NCBI GenBank assembly: GCA_937942405.1
Contig: CALDEN010000169.1
Coordinates: 1 to 5,792, forward strand
DNA: 5,792 nt
From: an uncultured Saprospiraceae bacterium
GTDB taxonomy: Bacteria > Bacteroidota > Bacteroidia > Chitinophagales > Saprospiraceae
Reading direction: 5' to 3'
Shown: positions 1 to 5,343 of the stretch, piece after piece
Layout: each line of letters starts with the position of its first letter
Position numbering within the stretch: position 1 is the stretch's first letter
Program-made: the position numbers and the translations under genes
Notes under the pieces: model-generated
The model's database searches: none
The model's input: the letters and a program-made list of their open reading frames with translations, nothing else
Told to the model about the DNA's origin: nothing

Positions 1-476
1 GTATTTACCATCGGGAAGTAAAGCATATCGACTACATTACCATGTAGAAACGAGGAATATCCTCCACCTTCCGGCATAAATATAGCCAAGTCTCGATGAT
101 GGAAACTACTCCTAGAAAACACCATCCCATAAAAGGCACTATCGATCATATTACCGATCGCACCAGCTACGATAAGCCCAAAACTGAGGACTAAACCCAT
201 AGATTGTTTAGCTCTGATCAGTTCCCGCAATAGATATATCAGAAATCCGATCATGATTATTCTGAATACACTTAAAAAGAGTTTCCCATAATATCCTCCA
301 AGGCTAAAGCCAAATGCCATTCCTTCATTTTCGACAAAATGTATTTTGGCCCAGCTCAGTCCGAGTAGATCAAAACCACTTCCGTAAGGCACATTTAATT
401 TTATATACACTTTTAATACTTGATCCAGTATCAAAAGACTTGTAATCAGAAGGATAACCGCACTAGACTTCTTCAC
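1..476 (-). CDS. lspA: Lipoprotein signal peptidase (signal peptidase II), C-terminal part beyond window
   Basis: LspA is the inner-membrane aspartyl protease that removes signal peptides from diacylglyceryl-modified prolipoproteins, so it should process the two lipoproteins encoded later in this window. The visible 158 residues show the family signatures in order: LDQ with D18 and K22 in the first membrane segment, VENEGMAFG (49-57), GAIGNMIDS with catalytic D112, and GNVVDMLYF with catalytic D150. Hydrophobic stretches lie near 6-20, 64-83 and 94-111. Family members in this phylum are usually about 200 residues, so I infer that roughly 50 C-terminal residues lie beyond base 1. The start is inferred to be GTG at 476-474: an in-frame TAG lies upstream near 525 and no ATG lies between. 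The gene begins 31 bp after the DksA-like stop on the same strand, a pairing common in Bacteroidota, so the two are probably co-transcribed. Identification is secure; the start is less so. Confidence 0.95.
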   Translation of the reverse strand, partial: MKKSSAVILLITSLLILDQVLKVYIKLNVPYGSGFDLLGLSWAKIHFVENEGMAFGFSLGGYYGKLFLSVFRIIMIGFLIYLLRELIRAKQSMGLVLSFGLIVAGAIGNMIDSAFYGMVFSRSSFHHRDLAIFMPEGGGYSSFLHGNVVDMLYFPMVN

Positions 477-507
477 TATTTTGGGGATTTTATATTCACA
501 AAAGTAA

Positions 508-873
508 TTATTTACTTTGTTTGGCCTCTATACTTAAGGTAGCATGTGGTACCGCTCTTAATCGATCAGCAGATATGAGCTTACCTGTTTCTCTACAAAC
601 GCCATAAACCCCATTTTGTATTCTCAAGAGGGCATTTTCTAGATGTACGATGTGTTTTCTTTGACGAGTAGCCAGATTTGACAATCGTTCATTTTCTGAA
701 GATCCCGTACCATCATCTATCCCTTTGGATTTATTTACTTCTGCATTTTCGCCCAAAGAGTTGAGATAAAAATCTAATTGAGCTCTAGCTTCCTCTAGTT
801 TTGTAGTGATCAATTGATGAAACTGCTTTAATTCAGTTTTGGTATACCGCGTTTTCTCCTTTTTAGGTGCCAT
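508..873 (-). CDS. TraR/DksA-family regulator, cysteine-poor zinc-finger type
   Basis: The 121-residue protein belongs to the TraR/DksA family, whose members enter the RNA polymerase secondary channel and modulate promoter activity, often with (p)ppGpp. An N-terminal helical coiled-coil arm is visible (about 10-40 and 60-86), followed by the zinc-finger-like C-terminal segment GVYGVCRETGKLI (88-100) and RLRAVPHATLSIEAK (104-118). In canonical DksA this region holds four zinc-binding cysteines; here only C93 remains and the others are replaced by T, S and A-type residues. The acidic DxxDxA tip motif of E. coli DksA is also not recognisable; the tip region reads DDGTGSSENE. This form is familiar in Bacteroidota proteins annotated TraR/DksA, so I regard it as functional rather than decayed, but equivalence to E. 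coli DksA should not be assumed. It is the first gene of a likely operon with lspA and is divergent from the gene at 1000. Confidence 0.9.
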   Translation of the reverse strand: MAPKKEKTRYTKTELKQFHQLITTKLEEARAQLDFYLNSLGENAEVNKSKGIDDGTGSSENERLSNLATRQRKHIVHLENALLRIQNGVYGVCRETGKLISADRLRAVPHATLSIEAKQSK

Positions 874-893
874 ATCTGTTCTAATTCTGCTTA

Positions 894-901
894 CAAATAT
901 A
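894..901 (-). promoter_or_regulatory. Putative -7 promoter element of the DksA-like gene and lspA
   Basis: Read on the minus strand this is TATATTTG, an exact match to the Bacteroidota -7 consensus TANNTTTG. It ends 20 bases before the ATG at 873, which leaves room for a very short leader. No TTG-type -33 element is seen 17-23 bases upstream, so the call rests on the -7 box and its position alone. Confidence 0.45.
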
Positions 902-969
902 ATAATTGGAGCTAAATGCCTTATTTATAAGTATAAAAGGACATAACGAGAAATAGTTCCGATCTTATA

Positions 970-977
970 TATATTTG
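970..977 (+). promoter_or_regulatory. Putative -7 promoter element of the GlsB-like gene
   Basis: TATATTTG on the plus strand matches the Bacteroidota -7 consensus TANNTTTG and ends 22 bases before the ATG at 1000. The same octamer faces the opposite way at 901-894. No convincing -33 TTG lies at the expected distance. Confidence 0.45.
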
Positions 978-999
978 CAATCGATTAAAATGGACTTAT

Positions 1000-1314
1000 A
1001 TGGATTATTTGAATTTATTGATCATGATCGTTGTGGGTATCATATCCGGATCATTGGCTGCTAGAATTGTAAAGGGGGATAATTTTGGACCCTTAATCAA
1101 TGGACTATTAGGTATAGCAGGTGCGATCGTTGGTGGATTTCTCTTTAAATTATTGGGACTGACTCCAGGTCAAGGTATCGTAACGATGATATCAGATACC
1201 TTTGGAGTAGAGTTACCTAAGGATTTTGTAGGTATGCTAGTCTCTGCGACTATAGGTGCAGTGCTGATCTTAATAGTTGCTAGATTTGTAAAGAAACCGC
1301 TCCAGAAGAATTAG
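1000..1314 (+). CDS. GlsB/YeaQ/YmgE-family small membrane protein
   Basis: This 104-residue protein is almost entirely hydrophobic and glycine-rich, with three likely membrane segments at about 5-21, 29-50 and 77-97 and a basic tail (VKKPLQKN). The pattern GIISGSLAARIVKG, then GIAGAIVGGFLFKLLG, then a final segment with SATIGAVLILIV is typical of the GlsB/YeaQ/YmgE family (formerly 'transglycosylase-associated'). These are small inner-membrane proteins often linked to envelope or general stress, with no established enzymatic activity. It is longer than the roughly 82-residue E. coli YeaQ because of a loop at about 53-76 between the second and third segments. The ATG at 1000 is preferred; an ATG at 990 is out of frame and soon meets a stop. 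The gene is divergent from the DksA-like gene and 48 bp upstream of trhO, and may be co-transcribed with it. Confidence 0.88.
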   Translation: MDYLNLLIMIVVGIISGSLAARIVKGDNFGPLINGLLGIAGAIVGGFLFKLLGLTPGQGIVTMISDTFGVELPKDFVGMLVSATIGAVLILIVARFVKKPLQKN

Positions 1315-1362
1315 ACACTTTTAGAAATAATATTTTTTAAGGACTCGTAAACTGCAATTGCG

Positions 1363-2403
1363 ATGAAACTTTATAATAAAATAAACGGTGAAGAGCTTAA
1401 GGCTCAAATCCTCAATAGTACAGAAAAGCGTATTACACTCTCTTTTTATCAATACGCTCAGATCACAGACCCTGATGCTTTTAGGGATCAGTTCTATTTA
1501 AGTCTAGATGCCATAGGTGTATTGGGTCGAATTTATATCGCTTCAGAAGGAGTTAATGGTCAGATATCAGTTCCTGAGGCACAGTTTGAAGCTTTTAAAA
1601 AGGAAATGGATACTGTTGATTTTTTAAAAGGCATCAGGCTCAATATTGCCATCGAGGATGACGGAAAGTCTTTCTATAAATTAAAAATCAAAGTCAGGCC
1701 CAAAATTGTGGCGGACGGATTAGATGACGATAGCTTCGATGTAACAAACGGAGGTAAGCATCTCAGTGCTAAGGAATACAATCAACTGACGGAATCCTCA
1801 GATACCGTGGTCATAGACATGCGTAACCATTATGAAAGCGAGGTCGGTCATTTTAAAGGAGCTCTGACTCCTGATGTAGAGACTTTTAGAGAGTCCTTAC
1901 CCATCGTAGAAGATCTTCTGGAACCACATAAGGATAAGAACATCGTAATGTATTGCACAGGAGGTATCCGATGTGAGAAGGCGAGTGCATATTTTAAGCA
2001 TAAAGGCTTTAAAAAGGTACATCAACTCGAAGGTGGCATTATCGAGTATGCTAGACAAGTAGAAAAAGATGGCTTAGAAAATAAATTTCAAGGAAAGAAT
2101 TTCGTTTTTGATGAACGCTTAGGCGAAAGAATAACGGAGGAGATCATAGCTAAATGTCACCAATGTGGCACTCCATGTGACGATCATAAAAACTGTGCTA
2201 ACGATGCATGCCACATCCTCTTTATCCAATGCTCAGCTTGTGCCGAAAAATACACAGATACCTGCTCGACCACTTGTCAAGATTTTATCCAACTATCCGA
2301 GGAGGAGCAACAAAACCTAGTAGCGACTACTCAGTTTAACGGGAGCAAATTCGGGAAAGGACGTTACAAAGCACATCGCAAGGATCATGATCTAGAAGGG
2401 TAG
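1363..2403 (+). CDS. trhO: tRNA uridine-34 hydroxylase TrhO (rhodanese-domain, YceA family)
   Basis: TrhO catalyses oxygen-dependent hydroxylation of U34 in tRNA anticodons, giving 5-hydroxyuridine, the precursor of cmo5U/mcmo5U-type modifications. It acts in the cytoplasm on tRNA. The protein is 346 residues, close to the 350 of the E. coli protein. An N-terminal acylphosphatase-like domain (about 1-115, with IYIASEGVNGQIS at 57-69) precedes a rhodanese domain (about 130-235). The rhodanese active-site loop is CTGGIRCEKA, with C198 as the expected catalytic cysteine, preceded by VVIDMRNHYE and followed by QLEGGIIEYA. The C-terminal region (265-305) carries nine cysteines, including CHQCGTPC and the C290/C293 pair, as is usual for the longer members of this family. 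I see no interrupted frame or missing key residue. The ATG at 1363 gives the expected N-terminus. GC content (about 42-45% in the lines counted) is clearly higher than in the AraC gene that follows. Confidence 0.96.
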   Translation: MKLYNKINGEELKAQILNSTEKRITLSFYQYAQITDPDAFRDQFYLSLDAIGVLGRIYIASEGVNGQISVPEAQFEAFKKEMDTVDFLKGIRLNIAIEDDGKSFYKLKIKVRPKIVADGLDDDSFDVTNGGKHLSAKEYNQLTESSDTVVIDMRNHYESEVGHFKGALTPDVETFRESLPIVEDLLEPHKDKNIVMYCTGGIRCEKASAYFKHKGFKKVHQLEGGIIEYARQVEKDGLENKFQGKNFVFDERLGERITEEIIAKCHQCGTPCDDHKNCANDACHILFIQCSACAEKYTDTCSTTCQDFIQLSEEEQQNLVATTQFNGSKFGKGRYKAHRKDHDLEG

Positions 2404-2428
2404 GATTCATTTTTTAAACGTAATCAAA

Positions 2429-2498
2429 ATCAAAAAGTATTTGTTGATGAAATTGTACCTGTGCGTATGATAGGTACACGATACTTTAAATTTTTGAT
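2429..2498. repeat. Nested inverted repeat, possible structured RNA
   Basis: The outer arms ATCAAAAA (2429-2436) and TTTTTGAT (2491-2498) pair over 8 bp. They continue with GTAT (2437-2440) and ATAC (2481-2484) after a one-sided 6-nt bulge. Inside, TGTACCT (2454-2460) and AGGTACA (2472-2478) form a perfect 7-bp stem. A separate hairpin follows at 2505-2523 (TGTAAAA / TTTTACA, 5-nt loop). The outer arms are AT-only for most of their length, so chance pairing is possible; the inner GC-containing stem is the more persuasive part. Strand and transcription are unknown. Confidence 0.4.
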
Positions 2499-2559
2499 TG
2501 ATTGTGTAAAAATTGATTTTACAATTACTTTTAGATTCAAGTAAATCAGGAACATAAAA

Positions 2560-2600
2560 TCACCATAAATAAGCAAAATTTAACCCTAAATGGTCAGGGC
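2560..2600 (+). promoter_or_regulatory. 41-bp shared element, copy 1 (upstream of the AraC gene)
   Basis: This segment begins TCACCATAAA, has TTTAACCCTAAA at 2579-2590 and ends AGGGC. It aligns without gaps to 3620-3660, with about 29 of 41 bases identical and the three conserved blocks at identical spacing. It lies about 100 bp upstream of the AraC-family start codon. I infer a regulatory site, possibly for autoregulation by the AraC protein; an RNA leader element is the alternative. The element also contains a small CCCT/AGGG inverted repeat at 2584-2599. Confidence 0.5.
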
Positions 2601-2601
2601 G

Positions 2602-2632
2602 AAGCTTCATTTTTGTAGAAGAAGCTTTTTTT
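2602..2632 (+). terminator. Probable intrinsic terminator or attenuator
   Basis: AAGCTTC (2602-2608) pairs with GAAGCTT (2621-2627) across a 12-nt loop, and the 3' arm runs straight into a T-run (2626-2632). The layout is that of a rho-independent terminator on the plus strand, though the stem is only 7 bp. It lies about 200 bp after the trhO stop and 70 bp before the AraC start, and directly follows the shared 41-bp element. It could therefore end trhO or a small RNA, or act as an attenuator in the AraC leader. Confidence 0.5.
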
Positions 2633-2701
2633 GTTGTTGATAAATAAAATATTATTGTTTTGGGTAGAGTATTCTGAGAATGTTTTGGAATCATTTGAAT
2701 T

Positions 2702-3595
2702 ATGAAAAGAACATTCAAAGAAATAAATTTTGTAAAGGATAAGTCTCAACAATTTCAATTTGATATTGTGACATATGAAGATTTATTAAAGAAAAAACCC
2801 CAAGATCATAATCAGTTTGAATTTCATAAAATATCATTCTATGCAATATTGCTCTTTTCACAAAAGTCTGGCCAATACAATCTTAACTTCCAGGATTATG
2901 ACATAAAAAAGGGAACTCTTTTTACTCTACGAAAAGACAACGTACATAAATTTTACAAAAATAAAGCAAAAGGAATTTTACTCGTTTTTACAGAAGATTT
3001 CATTCTAAATCAGACCAATGAAATTAAAGCATCACAAACTTTTCTACTCTTCAATGAAATGTTGACTTCACCTAAGTTACAACTAAATGATACCGAATAT
3101 AATGATATAATAACTTTGATCAATTTAATCAAGGAAGAATATTATGGTGCTGTAGATGACCATTCCTTAAGTATTGTAAGAAGTTACCTTCATGTAATTA
3201 TTACAAAATTATTAAGAATAAAGTCTCAGGATAATATCGTATTTGACTATCACAAGTATTTGTCTATGTTTTTACAATTTCAGGCAAAAGTAGAAAAAGA
3301 TTGTTTTTTACATAAAAAGGTATCTTATTATGCTAATGTCTTGGGGGTTACCCCCAAGACATTGAACAATGTTACTTTAAGTATTATTAATAAAACGGTA
3401 AAATCTTTGATTAATGAGATCGTTATTATTCAATCTAAAAGACTAATAATAAACTCAACAAGTTCCCTGACAGAAATAGCCTACAAAGTAGGATTTGATG
3501 ATCCTACTAACTTTTTCAAATACTTCAAAAAATATACGGGTGTAACACCTAAACAATTCAGGTCAGCTAATCGCATAAATTACAAATCGAACTAA
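2702..3595 (+). CDS. AraC-family transcriptional regulator
   Basis: The 297-residue protein has the AraC/XylS layout. An N-terminal part (about 10-120) contains a cupin-like beta-rich stretch (FYAILLFSQKSGQYNLNF, then GTLFTLRKDNVHKFY) likely to sense a ligand. A helical linker follows, then the C-terminal DNA-binding domain. The first helix-turn-helix lies near 206-226 (VSYYANVLGVTPKTLNN) and the second near 255-276, followed by the family signature LTEIAYKVGFDDPTNFFKYFKKYTGVTPKQFR (split at 256-272 and 273-287). Such proteins usually activate adjacent genes, so the SnoaL/lipoprotein genes just downstream on the same strand are the obvious candidates. GC in the lines counted is about 27-35%, below that of trhO, so the gene may have a different history. 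The coding region contains a perfect 29-bp palindrome at 3335-3363. The ligand cannot be read from the sequence. Confidence 0.93.
   Translation: MKRTFKEINFVKDKSQQFQFDIVTYEDLLKKKPQDHNQFEFHKISFYAILLFSQKSGQYNLNFQDYDIKKGTLFTLRKDNVHKFYKNKAKGILLVFTEDFILNQTNEIKASQTFLLFNEMLTSPKLQLNDTEYNDIITLINLIKEEYYGAVDDHSLSIVRSYLHVIITKLLRIKSQDNIVFDYHKYLSMFLQFQAKVEKDCFLHKKVSYYANVLGVTPKTLNNVTLSIINKTVKSLINEIVIIQSKRLIINSTSSLTEIAYKVGFDDPTNFFKYFKKYTGVTPKQFRSANRINYKSN
3335..3363. repeat. Perfect 14-bp-arm inverted repeat within the AraC coding region
   Basis: AATGTCTTGGGGGT (3335-3348) and ACCCCCAAGACATT (3350-3363) are exact reverse complements around the single base T3349. In mRNA this gives a 13-bp stem with a three-base loop containing five consecutive G-C pairs. 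It encodes residues from A211-N212 to T220-L221 of the first helix-turn-helix. A second overlapping repeat, ACATTG/CAATGT, lies at 3359-3372, so the 3' arm has two alternative partners. Confidence 0.9.
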
Positions 3596-3619
3596 CTCAA
3601 ATTTTCGACTTTCTTCTTT

Positions 3620-3660
3620 TCACCATAAAAAGGAATTATTTAACCTAAAACCAAGAGGGC
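3620..3660 (+). promoter_or_regulatory. 41-bp shared element, copy 2 (upstream of the SnoaL lipoprotein)
   Basis: This is the second copy of the element at 2560-2600, with TCACCATAAA at 3620-3629, TTTAACCTAAAA at 3639-3650 and AGGGC at 3656-3660, all at the same internal spacing. It lies in the 133-bp gap between the AraC gene and the lipoprotein gene and ends 68 bp before the ATG at 3729. Position and conservation suggest an operator or activator site controlled by the adjacent AraC protein. This is inference; no binding motif for this regulator is known to me. Confidence 0.5.
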
Positions 3661-3713
3661 CTCTAGGCTACTTTAGCGTTTTAAATTATCGTTTAATTTT
3701 TTTTAGCCTAAAA
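3639..3713 (+). repeat. TTTARCCTAAAA direct repeats with an inverted TAGGCTA between them
   Basis: TTTAACCTAAAA (3639-3650) and TTTAGCCTAAAA (3702-3713) agree at 11 of 12 bases and are 63 bp apart, about six turns of B-DNA. Between them TAGGCTA (3664-3670) is the exact reverse complement of TAGCCTA (3704-3710). The downstream copy ends 15 bases before the lipoprotein start codon, where a bound protein could block or assist initiation. The sites are short and AT-rich, so one or more could be coincidental. Confidence 0.45.
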
Positions 3714-3728
3714 TTATTACACAACGTC

Positions 3729-4652
3729 ATGAGAAACATCATAACATCACTATTACTAGTATCCTTTGCATTTATAGGATGTAACACAAATAAGGAGTTA
3801 GTAAAACTAAATGCCAAGGAAACAATGAAAAACAAAGAAAGCATCAATGCATTTTACAACAATGCATTAACTGTAAATTCTATTACCAGACCTACTAAGG
3901 TTCTAACGCCACTCTTAGCGGATGGTTATAAATCATCAAGCTCTACTGGAGTTAAAAATGCAGAGCAACTTATGGGGCAATTGGAATTCTTCTGGAAGCT
4001 CATCCCGGATTTAAAATGGGAACCTCAAGTTATTCATAATGATGGAAATACTTATATCGTAAGAAGTAAAGCATCAGGTACACCAAAAGGTGAATTTATG
4101 GGATTGCTAACTGATGGTACAAAGAAATTTGAAATTACAACCATCGATATGCATACTATGAAAGAGGGTAAAATATTAGCTACTCATCATGTAGAAGATT
4201 GGGCTACAGCTATGCAACAGCTTAAAAGTGGTACAAAAAAACAAACGGCTATGGATATAGCTGATGCCTACATGGGAGCTATGGGGAAAGGTGATATGGT
4301 GGCGATGTCAAACCTAATGCATGAAGACATGGTATGGCAAAACTCTGGTGATTCCGCGATTCCTTGGATAAACGAAAATGGACTATGGAAGGGTAAGCAA
4401 ACCATTTTGGAGAAATTTATGCCCGCCTTTGGTAAAGGCTTCCAAACGATTAAATGGGAACCCGTAGATGCTGTGACCTCCGACGATACTGCGGCATACT
4501 TTGGGCAAATGATCGGTAAATTGACAAATACAGGGGTAGACACCAAAGAGTTTACCTACGCATTGAGAGTTAAAGTTAAAGACGGGAAAGTCATTCTTTG
4601 GAATTGGTTTGAAGATAGTATCGAAGTTTCTAGAGCATACAATGGAAAATAA
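3729..4652 (+). CDS. Lipoprotein with two SnoaL/NTF2-like domains
   Basis: The 307-residue protein starts with a short lipoprotein signal, a hydrophobic core then FIGC with the modified cysteine at C18, so it should be lipid-anchored outside the inner membrane. Domain 1 (about 37-166) resembles the SnoaL/ester-cyclase group: IPDLKWEPQ at 92-100, SGTPKGEFMG (116-125), then IDMHTMKEGKI and HHVEDWATAMQQL (153-165), matching the family's GTH-x-GxFxG, GKI and C-terminal D/QL pattern. Domain 2 (about 172-305) is a more divergent NTF2-like repeat with LMHEDMVWQN, IPWINENGLWKGKQTI and DGKVILWNWFED. KWEP occurs in both domains (96-99, 242-245), as does a late GK-hydrophobic...ED segment. This fold serves cyclases, isomerases, hydrolases and non-catalytic binders, so the reaction is unknown. 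Domain 2 looks more GC-rich (about 42-50% per line) than domain 1 (about 30-38%). The gene follows the AraC gene and is 29 bp before the next lipoprotein gene, probably one operon. Confidence 0.85.
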   Translation: MRNIITSLLLVSFAFIGCNTNKELVKLNAKETMKNKESINAFYNNALTVNSITRPTKVLTPLLADGYKSSSSTGVKNAEQLMGQLEFFWKLIPDLKWEPQVIHNDGNTYIVRSKASGTPKGEFMGLLTDGTKKFEITTIDMHTMKEGKILATHHVEDWATAMQQLKSGTKKQTAMDIADAYMGAMGKGDMVAMSNLMHEDMVWQNSGDSAIPWINENGLWKGKQTILEKFMPAFGKGFQTIKWEPVDAVTSDDTAAYFGQMIGKLTNTGVDTKEFTYALRVKVKDGKVILWNWFEDSIEVSRAYNGK

Positions 4653-4681
4653 ATCTGTTAATTATTAAACAAACTATAAAT

Positions 4682-5224
4682 ATGAATTCGTTTAAAATTT
4701 TGTTGATTGCAATATTAGGTGTTGCATTCCTCAGTTCTTGTGGAGATGATGCAGAAGCATTAGTTGAAGGAACAAATATCACCCTCAGAAATACTTTGCA
4801 GGATCCTGGTGAAGCAGAGGGATCTTATCCTAGTCTATTTGGTCTAGCCGATAATGCTTTCGATGAGTTTGCAACATTATCTTATTCAGCAGTTGAATTT
4901 GCAGGTGCCCTTGGTCAGACAGGTACTCCTTTTGGAGACATTAATGGCTTGTATGCCATAGACTTCGACGCTGATAAAATAACATTTACACTATTGCCAG
5001 ATTCTACAGATCCTTTCTGGCCTATGCAATTTGGGACATTCCCTGATGGAAAGTTTGATAGATACTATTTTACTCTGTCAGAAGCTCATAATATCACAGG
5101 ATCTACCTCTAGTGACGAAAATGTTAGTCTCATAATTGATTCAGACAATGTGATTGTAGTAGAAATTAGTGCAGGTTATGACTTTAATCCTGGAAAAACT
5201 TTTTCCATAGAATTGGAGAATTAA
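4682..5224 (+). CDS. Small lipoprotein of unknown function
   Basis: I do not recognise a family. The 180-residue product has a clear lipoprotein signal: N-terminal MNSFK, a hydrophobic core to about residue 16, and lipobox LSSC with C20. The residues after the cysteine are GDDAE; acidic residues close to the cysteine resemble the lipoprotein export signal that sends Bacteroidota lipoproteins to the cell surface, so surface exposure is plausible. The mature part is acidic and shows alternating hydrophobic stretches (LYAIDF, KITFTLL, RYYFTL, VSLIIDSDNVIVVEIS) suggesting a beta-sandwich, with a Trp/Pro/Phe-rich patch near 111-121. No catalytic motif or further cysteine is evident. It starts 29 bp after the SnoaL lipoprotein and ends 16 bp before a strong terminator, so it is most likely the last gene of that operon, and its product may act with the SnoaL lipoprotein in the envelope. 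Confidence 0.8.
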   Translation: MNSFKILLIAILGVAFLSSCGDDAEALVEGTNITLRNTLQDPGEAEGSYPSLFGLADNAFDEFATLSYSAVEFAGALGQTGTPFGDINGLYAIDFDADKITFTLLPDSTDPFWPMQFGTFPDGKFDRYYFTLSEAHNITGSTSSDENVSLIIDSDNVIVVEISAGYDFNPGKTFSIELEN

Positions 5225-5240
5225 TTAGTTGTAGAAATTG

Positions 5241-5278
5241 ACGATGGGAATATCTTTTACTCCCATCGTTATTTTTTT
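5241..5278 (+). terminator. Strong rho-independent terminator
   Basis: ACGATGGGA (5241-5249) pairs perfectly with TCCCATCGT (5261-5269) across an 11-nt loop, followed by TATTTTTTT (5270-5278). It sits 16 bp after the stop of the unknown lipoprotein, closes that transcription unit, and implies that the gene at 5344 has its own promoter or depends on read-through. Confidence 0.9.
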
Positions 5279-5343
5279 AGTAAAAATCATCTATAAATAA
5301 TAACGAAATTATTACCTCCTAAACAGGAACTAAAAACAAGTAA

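Larger units (their letters stand above)
2404..2701. other. Gene-free 298-bp intergenic region with inverted repeats
   Basis: No supportable protein-coding gene lies here. The stretch is very AT-rich and holds, in order, a nested inverted repeat (2429-2498), a small perfect hairpin (2505-2523), a 41-bp element shared with the region upstream of 3729 (2560-2600), and a terminator-like hairpin with a T-run (2602-2632). The last 69 bases before the AraC start hold no exact TANNTTTG box; TTGTTTTG at 2655-2662 misses it by one position. The stretch could be the trhO 3' region plus the AraC leader, or could encode a small RNA. Confidence 0.7.

Noticed and set aside
990..1002. ATG at 990 as an alternative start for the GlsB-like gene
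   Set aside because: It is out of frame with the 1000-1314 reading frame and its own frame reaches a stop after about two dozen codons.
2590..2640. 16-codon open frame in the intergenic region before the AraC gene
   Set aside because: It is very short, overlaps the terminator-like hairpin and has no evident ribosome binding site; chance is sufficient.
3683..3704. AT-only hairpin (AAATTA/TAATTT) with an 8-T run as a terminator after the AraC gene
   Set aside because: The stem has no G-C pairs and would be too weak; the T-run sits close to the next start codon and may instead be part of the promoter region.
2404..3728. AraC gene with its flanks as a mobile insertion bounded by the 41-bp repeats
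   Set aside because: The repeats are only about 70% identical, no target-site duplication or recombinase is visible, and the second copy sits exactly where a regulatory site would be expected.
4268..4546. 92-codon minus-strand open frame inside the SnoaL lipoprotein gene
   Set aside because: It lies entirely within a well-supported plus-strand gene, its translation shows no recognisable domain, and it has no promoter-like box of its own.
5296..5313. AATAAT/ATTATT inverted repeat upstream of the second SnoaL gene
   Set aside because: It is six A-T pairs in very AT-rich sequence, which is expected by chance.
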